Positions 1 through 9,626 of a stretch of 64,000 nt of DNA are shown piece after piece. Below the pieces are notes generated by a model. The model searched no databases. It was given only the letters and a program-made list of their open reading frames with translations, and was not told the DNA's origin. The stretch spans positions 1,240,001 through 1,304,000 of the forward strand of contig NC_054390.1 in NCBI RefSeq assembly GCF_001625195.1, read 5' to 3'. Every line of letters begins with the position of its first letter. Position 1 is the stretch's first letter. This DNA is from Drechmeria coniospora. Taxonomy: Eukaryota; Ascomycota; Sordariomycetes; Hypocreales; Ophiocordycipitaceae. The translations under genes were made by a program, and so were the position numbers.

Positions 1-3000
1 GCATGGTGGGGTGGCAAAAGCGTCGATTCACTTTGCAGCAGCAGCGCTACCAAAATTGAATCGTCACGTTTGTCCAGCGAGACTGTGACAAGGTTGGCTC
101 GATCCCGCACGAGTAGCCGCTGCCTTCCGCGTCGTCGGCCACGCTCGATGCGAAAAAAAGACGGAGCGGGTGGCCGGCGCGACCGTCGGTCAAGATTCAG
201 CTGCGAACGGTCGAGGCCGTCCAGCAGGCCAAGCACCCAAGTACCGTACAGCACCACCCATCCGCCACGCTCGTTGGCGAGGACAGGCACCCTGTATTAC
301 AGGGTACAGTAAGTATATGCGTTGGGACGGCGCAAGGGTGAATACCACCTACTGTAATACCTGGTGGGTAATGCTCGCAAGTACCGAGTGCCTAGTACTT
401 GGCTGTACATCAACCCTCACAATCCACCCACCGCGCCGTACCCGCACAACCACTTGAGGGTTTGCGAGCACACTTGCGCCACGAGATGGACAGCAGCAAA
501 TCGGAGGAGCTCTATTCCAAAGACACGAGCGGACGAGCACGCGTGCACGCACTGCCATTGCTGCGCATGCCATGCACGAAGTGCTCCGCCCGTACCGCAG
601 TACCGAGCACGGAGTGCAGGGCGGGCAGCACCATTGCCGACTGCCGCGCCAAAGCCATGCCGCATCGGTGGCTGGCTCTATTCATTAGCGGTGCGTGCTA
701 GGCATGCACTCCGTACTGGCCGCTTGCGCAACCTGTGTGCCGTGGCATCCAGTTGGACTAGTCCGACGGCCATGGCCTCGTGAAACCGTGCCGTCCAGTT
801 CACGCTTCATCATCCCCTCCTGTGCGAATGCACTGTATGGGTATCGTTGCGGGACGTGCCAGTTTGGCGCCGTGCCGTGGGGTATACGCAGTCTTTCTAC
901 AGGCGCCTACGATACGCAGTGTGTGTAGGCGTGGTGCCTTGATATTACTTGGCACCCAAGTGCGTAAGCACCAAAGTACTTGTACTTACTTACAGCACAG
1001 TCTGCAGCTGGGGCATGGATCCCCGCGCAGCCAAGGGGCGCATAGCGTACAAGCACTGGCGGAGCACTGGCGGAGCACTGGCGGAGCGCTGACCGACGGC
1101 GCAGATGGGGCAACAGCACGGCGCGCCTGCCACCGCCGAGTTAGGTGAGCATACAGCACGGAGTAAGTGCTAGGTGCTAGGTACTTGGTGCTAGGTGGTT
1201 ATATTCAAAGGCGATCTTCGATGCCAGTGCGGAGTACGGAGTGCATGCATGTGCTTGCACTTGCTCACTCCGTACTCCGTACATGTGCAGACGCTCGTGC
1301 AGAGTGCAGTAGGGGTGCCGGTACTTGCGCCGGTGCGGCATGGGCATGACGATTAGCACGGTCGGTACGTGGCATGTACATGCGCGCGCATGAATTCACA
1401 CTGCAAACACACGTCGTGCGTACGTTGCACGGAAGCCTTTCAGGAGTCTTTCACGTACCCAGCAGGTATTTACCCGTACTCGCTACCCGTAACCTGGACG
1501 TGGGTGGTTGTTGGGTGGTTCTGCCGCCGTCCATTCCATCCATCCCGTTGGCCCTGAACATGCGCTGTACAGTACGGACGTGCAGGTGCTCGCACGCACA
1601 CGATGCAAACGCCACCGCCCTCCGAGCCTGCACAAGTACGTGCGCATGCCCTCCTAGTTGTGGTCGCCTGCGGAGCACCATCTCCGGAAAAGTCCGTATT
1701 GCCCCCTCTGATCCTTTCCATCTGCCAAAGGCGAAAGGGGCGGGCTAAAGGAATCCCCGTTTGATGACAATCTACGTGTACAGTACATGTACGTGTGCCT
1801 GCTCACACCAGCTAGTGCGTGCTAGTACTCGGTACTAGGCACATCATGAATGCTCAAGCGACCAAGTACGAGTTACTCTGCCTACCTACAGTAAGTACTT
1901 ATTATATGCAAGTGGCTACTAAGGTCGGTGGCGGCCGTCATTCCCTTGGTACTTGCAAGAAAGTATACGGTACGGAGTACGTTCTAGGTTAGGTTGGTGG
2001 TGAGTGATAATCAGTTGTAGGTGCAAGTAAGTACGGAGTAATAATTAGTTGTAGTTGTTTCACGGGAAGCCTGAAGCCGGCAAGGGTGGCCAATCACGTA
2101 CAAGTAAAGTTGGTGTTGCTCCGCTCGAGGCAACATGTGGTAGGCACTGTGCAGGTAATAATACATGTGTTTGTGCCTCTGCGTCCTAGGCATTCATGTA
2201 ACTTGTACACTCACCTGTGCGTACTGTGCTAAGTAGGTATACATGTGGCTGTATTACTTGTGCAGTACACTTACAGCCCCTGCACTCCGTCCTGTACCTG
2301 CGCATGTATTACTCGGTACTTTTAGGTATGTACGGAGTACATGCATGGAAGTTCTCAGGTACGTGCAGACGCCGAACCCCGTACTTACATACTGTACACT
2401 TGCTTTCTTACTGTGCGTGCTTGCTCCGTACAGTAATACTTGTATATGCATAGTCTGGAGTACTTGTACGTACTTTTTGGTGCAAGTTCTTGTGCAGTAT
2501 TAATACGGAGTACTTACAAGCACGCCTAGTGTGAAAGTACCCCTCAAGTACTCCGTACTTGCATGCAATACTCAGTGCCGCATGTACTCTGTAATCCGTC
2601 CTTGTACAGTACCAAGGGAGGGCAAGCCAGGAATACCTGATGCCAGGAATACAGTGAGCAATACAAGTACCTCTTGTATATTTTATACAGTCTCAACGAA
2701 CCGTGCTAAAATACGGTCGGGACGCTTGCCGCAAGCACCGCGCAAAGGTGAATCCCTGTGGTAATTACCAGTGCACCAAGAAATGCTTCGCACAGAAATG
2801 TATACCAGTAGGTGACAAAGTGCGTTACTTGTAATAAGTACATGTGGTCGGTAATTAATTATTCTTAGTTGATGGCACCTCGTTCCGGCCCATACCAGAC
2901 AGCGAAGAGCGTCACGTACCGTGTACTTGCATGCACACGCGCAGGTACGGTCCGGTGCACCGTACACGCACTGTACTTGCATCTGCATGCACGATCCTCC

Positions 3001-5002
3001 GTCACCTCGTCATCTCGTGCTTGGACATGTCAAGTACCGCATTCCAACTCCATCTCGCCTCAATACGTCCCGCCTCAGCGCTGCCTCCAAAGGCGCCGCA
3101 AGCATCATGCTACCATTGAGCCTGCATGGACATCAATCACCGCACCACCTTCGTCTCCATGCCCACGCCGAGTGGAGTCGGTCTTGATCTGCCACCTTGG
3201 ACCCTCGATCCATGTCGAGCGTGCTCCTACTCGCCGTAGGTGTGCATGCGCATGGAAGAATGCGTATCGGGATTCCTCACGCAAGTACGTACGTGCACGC
3301 ACTCGCCTCGATGCTTCTGCCGCTTGCTGCTCCTTGATCCACCGAGGACCGGGGTTGCTCGCTGCTCGTCTCCCTGCGCTGATGTGACGCAGCTTCGGTA
3401 TCACGTAGATCCTTTGTCTCGTTTGTTCCAAACATGCATCGCCGAGAAACTCGCCCTGTGTCTTCGAAGCACGCCCCGTGTCCGCCGGTGAGAAGCCGAG
3501 TGCTGTGAATGAGACGAAGAAGCCGTCAGAGATGAAGACGAAAGCACAGCATCGTTTCACGGCAAAGGGGGGCCTGGCCAACCGTCTCCTGACGCACACG
3601 ATTCCGACTCTTCCGTTTCATTTCATCCTGCTCGCCGCGAGACCCCTGCGCACCGACACGGGTATCCGTACTGTGCTTTGCCGCCAGCCAACTGCCGCCG
3701 CGCCATGGCGGTTTCGCAACGAGTCCTCCTCCACAAGCAGGTGTGCCTCTCCTCTTTGCTGGCTGTGCGGACCTTTGATCCGTCCTCGGTCGCCGTGCCC
3801 GGTGCCCTCGAGCCCTGTTGCAGCTCGCGCCGCCAGGCTTGGGTGTGGACGAGATGACGCCGGCCGGAGAAACGTGCGTCGCAGGGCACCGTGACCTCGA
3901 ATATCCTCATCTTGAGCTTCCAAGTACGAGTGCAACGTAAAGGTGTAATTGCCCCAATCTTCCTGATACGAGAACGGCACGCGTGAACTATCGGCTGCCC
4001 CTTTACGAGGAGCATCCGGGATGTGCCTTCGTTCTCGTACCGCTCCTCTGCGATACGTATGAAGCCAATGATTTCCTGCGAATGAAGCCGACACTCTCCT
4101 CCATGTACGAGCCCTCTCCGTCCATTCGACGAGTCCTGCCCATCTCGCCTTCCGTCACCCTCTATTACCGACCGGCCTTGGCTGCCTCACCCCATGGTCT
4201 TGCTCCGCCTATCGACGCTGCCATCGTGCTTCCCGACCTCACCGGGCAGCCATTGGGCTCGCCGTCCTCCGTGCGAACCCCTACCCTTTACCCCTTACCG
4301 AGTCCTTCCGGTTGGTGAATCATCCTCCGCTGACCACCCGAAAGGGCTCTCCTCGCAATTGGCCTGTCCGTTCGAGAGGACCGACAGGCGACTCCGGTTG
4401 TCATCCGAGGGGCCAGAGAGTGACCCCGTTCGGCGAGCGCTGGCTGCATGATGCTAGAAGCTGGCATTCCTCAAGGTAGCGGGCGTGCATCTCCTGAAAT
4501 ATTGTCTCGGATCCCACCCCCGAGTCCGTGGCAGAGCAGCGTCTCGTCACTCCGGCGTGTGACTTGTGCGGCACGACGCGCGCCGTCACAAACAGAGCCT
4601 TGACATTCACAGCCAGCGAGCCAGCGAGCCTGGGGGAGGGCCCGTGTGCTTGCACATACATGCACGAACCCAGGTGCATGGAGGCGCAACGAGAAACGCC
4701 GGGAGCGCCGCCTCTCGGTCGGCGTGCCTCGAGGGACAGCACGACGGCCGGGACCACTCAACCGAGCTTCCACGCAAGGCAGTGCTCGTACGTGGTGGTA
4801 TGGAACAGGCGTCCATGCTGCGTAGACGGGTGCGCACACCACGTTGGAAAGCCGTCGTGGCCTTTCCGGGTGAGTTGCACGAGAAACGTCGGGGTGATTG
4901 ACGTTGGATTCCTGTGCTGGTCGAAGCGATGCAAACATTCATTTCGTCCATCTCGTACCCATTGTTCCGCCCGCGCGACCAAGTGGCAGCCTGTACGCCG
5001 TT
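1..5002. other. Gene-free region, GTAC-word-rich to about 2.9 kb
   Basis: No open frame here looks like a gene: the frames are short, overlap on both strands and show no recognisable domain or fungal intron pattern. From about 300 to 2,900 it is dense in short palindromic words around GTAC (for example TACGGAGTAC at 2331-2340). A small 11-bp unit, GCACTGGCGGA, is repeated three times at about 1053-1085. From about 3,000 to 5,000 the DNA is GC-richer and pyrimidine-rich on the + strand, with nothing recognisable. It could contain non-coding RNA or lineage-specific genes that I cannot see. Confidence 0.6.
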
Positions 5003-5100
5003 TGACCTCTGGCCATTGACCTCTGGCCATTGACCTCTGGCCATTGACCTCTGGCCATTGACCTCTGGCCATTGACCTCTGGCCATTGACCTCTGGCCAT
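5003..5100. repeat. Perfect 14-bp minisatellite, 7 copies
   Basis: The unit TGACCTCTGGCCAT occurs seven times head to tail without a mismatch, ending exactly at 5100. The unit contains the palindrome TGGCCA. The array lies about 95 bp beyond the stop codon of the ELG1 gene, so it may fall in that gene's 3' UTR or just past it. The unit length is not a multiple of three, and frames through it read as low-complexity repeats, so I do not regard it as coding. Confidence 0.97.
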
Positions 5101-5194
5101 GGCGCCTCCTTCATCCCCCGCGCTCCGTTCCGCCGCTGGGTCTCAGCCACTGTCGTCTCTGCCTTCGGAAACCCACGGGCACCTCTTCCTTCCG

Positions 5195-8100
5195 TCAAAA
5201 CGGCGAGTCGGCAGAGTCGGGGCTGCTGGTCATCGTCTCTTCCGCGACAATCTCCTTCGGCCTCTCGGGAACATAGTCGTGAGGGTACGACTTCGCGCCC
5301 GTGCGCATCACCATGTACGTCGAGACGCCGTGTCCAAAGTACCTCTCCTTGCGCGTCAGTCTCCTCTCGCCGCCTTCGAGTGCCGAGTATGCGCTCCTCG
5401 TAGTCCGCATGCGTTTTGTCTTGCCCCCTTGGCTGAGAAGGTTGCTGAGTTTCTTCCGCTCCTGCATCCGTTGGTCATCAAATGCCACGATCCCGCGTAC
5501 CCACGGCGCTATGTCGAGCAGGATGAGCTTCATCGTGCGGTCAAACACCGACGGTTCGAGATGGCTGCTCGGTTGAGCTTTGGACGAGACGGCGATGGGG
5601 TCGAACGCTCCGGCAACGTCGAGCCGTGTGAGCTGATGGCGGTTGGTCCGGAAAAACGAGTCCAGCAGGGAGATGGCCTTTGGCTCATCCACGGCACGGA
5701 GTGACGACGAGTCTGCGGTCGAATCCAAGCCTGCCATCGAGCGGCCCAGAATCTCTCGGCCGAGGGACTTCAACGACATCGAGATGGCTGCGTTCGACAA
5801 AGTGGATGACGACATCATGTCGACCTCCAGAAGCGTCTGCCCGATGGTGAAGTCGTCCTTGGTCTTCGAGGGGAGGGCCGGCAGCGTCGGATCCAGCTGC
5901 TCCTGCAGCATGGTGCCAAAGGCCCGACCGGAGCAGCAGACATCTGCTGCGCTCATGCTGTCGTAGAAGTTGTCATAGGCAGTCAAGGCCACGAGCCGCC
6001 CCTGGGACGGCGAGGGCGCCCTCGAAGCCGCCAGCGCGGGAGCTCGTAGATCGAGCAACGCCAGCCAATCGCCCATGTCCACCTTCCACGAGTCCCAAGA
6101 CTGGTGCATGAATTCCTCCTCCATCGCGAGCCTGCCGGATGCCGTTGCGACCAGGTCACGCCCGATCCAGCCCATGCCCGCAAGGTATGTACCCTCGCTC
6201 ACGACGCGCACTACATCGCCGTGCTCGTCAATGTCAGATCCTTTGGGCCATCGTGAGTAGAACCAGTCCGAGCCACCTCGGCGATCGCCGACACCAATTT
6301 GGCACCAATAGTTGAGCTCGGATATTGCGGCTCGGAGGTCGTTCCCGCGAGAGCGATACAGTGACTCGACCGCCGCCCTCCCCAAGGCGTGCCCCTCGTT
6401 CGCGGCGATGAGAAGACACAGATCCACCGCCAAGTTCGCCGGGGGAGCTTGGAATCGGAATATCCCATGCAGGCTCAAGCTTTGCAACGGCACCAGGTTT
6501 TCGTCGTTGCACGTCACGACGAATGGACGCTTGGATTGGACCATCATCGCCATGACCGTGGCCCAAAACTGCTTGTCCTCTTCGTACAGCACATCCGCCT
6601 CCTCCAGCAATATGAGTGACTGTCTCTGGGAGTTTAACCCTGAGCTCGTCGGGCCCCTGCCGGGACTCTCCTTTTCTCGCCTCTTGCCTTGCTTGCCCGC
6701 CGCCGCCGGCGGTTTCTGCTTGAAAAAGGTGGCCACTGTGCCCTGCTTCCCTGATTTGATCTCCTCAGCAACCTTGTCGTCGATGTCGTCGTCGCTGGCC
6801 GCAGCTGTAGACTGCGTTCGATGATGTCGAACAAGATGGTTGCGAGTCATATCACCCACTCTCTCCAGAATGTCCTTGCCGCTTCGGCGGCTTCCGGGGT
6901 TGATCTCGAAGACCTCAAAGTCGAGTTCTTTTGCCACGGCGTACACGGCGGCCGTCTTGCCACAGCCGTGTGGGCCACTGATCACAACCGTATTTTTCAG
7001 CCTTTGGTCCTTGGAGCTTTTGGCGGAAACACCAAGACTCTGTATGAGGGACTTTCTGACACCCATCGCAGCCAGGCTCTCGTCACTAGCGTCGTCTTCG
7101 TCGTCGTTGGAGAGCTCGTCCAGTTCGCCATCTTCCTCGTCGCTGTCGACAACAAACCCATCTAGTTTGTTCTTCCTCCGCTTCCTCTTCGGTGCTCCAT
7201 CCGATTTAGATTTGGACGCCACCTCCCCGCCTGTATCAACCGAAAGCACTTTCATAGCCTCGAGCCACTGCTTCAGTTTTGCTGCCTCCTTCCCCGTCTG
7301 CAGGACCTGTGCTGCCGTCGTGGGGCAGTACTTTGCCGTCCAAGAAAGCCCCTCGCAGCTCGACATGTCGAGAGTCGATAGGCGGGTCTCCAAGGAATGA
7401 TAATGATGCCGTATGGCTGGATGAATCGTTTGTTGGGGATTGCCGCTGAGCTCGTCGTGGCTCGAATCATCCGCCATGGACAGAGCTGCCACGGATTTGC
7501 TGAGTTGTCGTTGTATTCTCCTTCGAAGCTGTCGCCCGGTTTCGAACCGTCGTTTTGGAAGCCGCAATCCGGCAGGCGCGGGCGCAAAGCTATCTTCATC
7601 TGTCGGGAGGCTACGGCGCACGGCATCGAGGTCTACATGGTCGAGCAGACGCGAAAGGATGGACTCCCCTAGGGAAATGGTTGTCACCAGCCCTTTGGAC
7701 TTCCTCGACGTTTCTGCCTTGTGCAATGGGCGTTGAGCATTGGTCGTGCAAGGCTCATCGCCACGAACGTGGCTCATGCCAGCTGCCGGCCACATTGGAT
7801 TGATCGCACGCGGCAGCTTGGCCCCGGACGACTTGAACCCGAATTGCAAAGGCCTTCCAGGCGTATCCGCAGCAAAAGCCTTTGGTTTCTCCCCCGAGGT
7901 TGACGGTGTCGAAAGAGCAGAAGATTTGTCCTTGGACGGAAATGAGCCGGCTTGTTCTGGAGGTGGTTGTTTCGGTTTGCTGGAGAAGAACGGGTGGGTG
8001 CTTTTCTGGGTGATGGGTTCTTTCGTGGATGGGGCCTCGGACTTTGTACATGTCGTTCCTCCACGTTTCTTGGTCGGATTGTCTAGGATTTGGAGTTTGC

Positions 8101-8770
8101 CGTCGAGAATCTGCGTGACTTTATCGCCCATTCTTTTCCGATCTTCTTCATCTCGTCCATATCGAATAATCACAAGCAGCGACGGAGAACGTTCTTGCTT
8201 TGGCTTTGGAGGTGCTCCAAGAGTCCCCGTTTTGGGGTTGAATCGTAAAACCCTTTGCTTCAGCGGCGTGGCATTCCCCGGCTCCGTGTCACTCGCCGAC
8301 TGTCGGTCACTCGGATTGCTCATCCCGAGAGGGATACGGGGCATTGCTGTCGAGGAATCGGTCGAGGGAGGCGTCGGCAATCTGGCCGCAGTCTGTGTCG
8401 CGGTAGGAAGGTCTGTGATGGAGGACGGCGGATCGAGGGCTACCTGATGACCTGTCATGCCATCATCCATCAAAGGCTCTCCGCTCTTTTCGCTCCCTCT
8501 CCTCTGGGCCTGATGACTCGCCTCGTGATCATCTTCATCCTGATCTTTTGCGGATGTTTTCTTTCGCCGCTTCCTGCGGCCACCGTCCTCGAGGGAATCC
8601 TGCCTGGAGCCGTCAAGTGTTACCGGCTGGGTACTGGCGAGGGTGCTGTCCGCCGAGGAAGCTGCTGATGAGTCGCGGCCGGCCCCCTTTAGGAAGAAAG
8701 GGTGCAGCTTTTCGGACGAGGACCCCTTGACAGCACCTTGGACCATAGTGGTGACCAGGATCGGCCCCAT
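5195..8770 (-). CDS. elg1: Elg1/ATAD5-type AAA+ subunit of the alternative clamp loader
   Basis: Single-exon gene of 1,191 aa if read from the first ATG at 8770; an ATG nine codons in (8746) is equally possible. The reading frame stays open upstream to 8863 but has no ATG there. The AAA+ module has a Walker A motif GPHGCGKT (about residues 599-606) and a Walker B region LILLEEADVLYEED (about 718-732), followed by the RFC-like lid and collar region. The family (Elg1 in yeast, ATAD5 in animals) pairs with Rfc2-5 and unloads PCNA from chromatin after replication; it acts in the nucleus. The N-terminal 500 residues are disordered and basic, as usual. A canonical PCNA-box-like stretch QGTVATFF (about 676-683) sits in a family-variable insert between Walker A and B. 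Two HPFF motifs lie at about residues 23-26 and 256-259. It is divergent from UTP8. Confidence 0.93.
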   Translation of the reverse strand: MGPILVTTMVQGAVKGSSSEKLHPFFLKGAGRDSSAASSADSTLASTQPVTLDGSRQDSLEDGGRRKRRKKTSAKDQDEDDHEASHQAQRRGSEKSGEPLMDDGMTGHQVALDPPSSITDLPTATQTAARLPTPPSTDSSTAMPRIPLGMSNPSDRQSASDTEPGNATPLKQRVLRFNPKTGTLGAPPKPKQERSPSLLVIIRYGRDEEDRKRMGDKVTQILDGKLQILDNPTKKRGGTTCTKSEAPSTKEPITQKSTHPFFSSKPKQPPPEQAGSFPSKDKSSALSTPSTSGEKPKAFAADTPGRPLQFGFKSSGAKLPRAINPMWPAAGMSHVRGDEPCTTNAQRPLHKAETSRKSKGLVTTISLGESILSRLLDHVDLDAVRRSLPTDEDSFAPAPAGLRLPKRRFETGRQLRRRIQRQLSKSVAALSMADDSSHDELSGNPQQTIHPAIRHHYHSLETRLSTLDMSSCEGLSWTAKYCPTTAAQVLQTGKEAAKLKQWLEAMKVLSVDTGGEVASKSKSDGAPKRKRRKNKLDGFVVDSDEEDGELDELSNDDEDDASDESLAAMGVRKSLIQSLGVSAKSSKDQRLKNTVVISGPHGCGKTAAVYAVAKELDFEVFEINPGSRRSGKDILERVGDMTRNHLVRHHRTQSTAAASDDDIDDKVAEEIKSGKQGTVATFFKQKPPAAAGKQGKRREKESPGRGPTSSGLNSQRQSLILLEEADVLYEEDKQFWATVMAMMVQSKRPFVVTCNDENLVPLQSLSLHGIFRFQAPPANLAVDLCLLIAANEGHALGRAAVESLYRSRGNDLRAAISELNYWCQIGVGDRRGGSDWFYSRWPKGSDIDEHGDVVRVVSEGTYLAGMGWIGRDLVATASGRLAMEEEFMHQSWDSWKVDMGDWLALLDLRAPALAASRAPSPSQGRLVALTAYDNFYDSMSAADVCCSGRAFGTMLQEQLDPTLPALPSKTKDDFTIGQTLLEVDMMSSSTLSNAAISMSLKSLGREILGRSMAGLDSTADSSSLRAVDEPKAISLLDSFFRTNRHQLTRLDVAGAFDPIAVSSKAQPSSHLEPSVFDRTMKLILLDIAPWVRGIVAFDDQRMQERKKLSNLLSQGGKTKRMRTTRSAYSALEGGERRLTRKERYFGHGVSTYMVMRTGAKSYPHDYVPERPKEIVAEETMTSSPDSADSPF

Positions 8771-9626
8771 GGGAGTGCCGGTGCCCTCGCAGCGACGGTT
8801 GTTGGCTAGACCTGGCGCAGTCGGGGCGGACAGACCAACGCGGGTGCTCCGGAGAGGGTTCAATTATTTCGCATAGCAGTTCATGACAGAATGAACCTGG
8901 AATGATGATGCTATCGTTGCCGTAGAGGAAAGGGTTGGGTCGGAAGGGGCCAGCACTGAGGTAGAAGGCACCGCGTTACAGGGAGCCTGTCTTGTCACGC
9001 GTAAAGACGCGCCGATACTAAATATGTCCATTCATCGGTACGAATTCAGGACTGTACAGTAATTACATGTACATACTAGTACTTACTGTACGGAGTACAG
9101 TGCAACTAACAGTACTTCGTAGGTGTACAAGTAGTTGCAAGTACTTACTGTAAGTACGGAGTACTTACAATCAGCAATACATGTACCTACTCACGTAAGT
9201 ACTAAGGTGCCTACTGTGCCTCCAGTATAGTACCAGAAAGCAAGTGTACATACTTACATGTATACTAAGGACAGTAAGTATCCAGTGGACTTTTTAGTGC
9301 TACTGTAGTACTTCGTAGTGCAAAGACGGAGCACTCTCACACAAGTACAACTACCTAGTGCCTACCTACTGTAGTAGTATGTAATGTCCTTGCTGCTACA
9401 GAGTACACTGAACTCAAGCACAGTGGCAAGTCAGGTCCGCACACACCCCACCTCCCGTTAAGAAATCCCCACTGCCGGAATTTTGTGTCGGCCCGCTTCC
9501 AACATTTTTTTTTGGCCGAGTGAGCCTCTGTGCCTGCGCCTTGCCCATCACCTGCTTCGTTCGTCGCAGAACTCTACACAGGAACAAAGCTTCATCATTT
9601 CGGCTTTTGTGCCGCGACGACGTCTA
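8771..9626. other. Divergent ELG1/UTP8 intergenic region, GTAC-rich
   Basis: This 856-bp spacer should hold both promoters. The core, about 9040-9420, is packed with GTAC words, including TACGGAGTAC at 9089-9098. The part next to UTP8 (about 9430-9600) is pyrimidine-rich, as expected of a fungal leader. I see no convincing TATA box. Confidence 0.6.

Noticed and set aside
3105..4094. Possible genes at about 3.1-4.1 kb on the minus strand
   Set aside because: Frames of 130-164 codons overlap each other, lack recognisable domains and cannot be joined by convincing introns.
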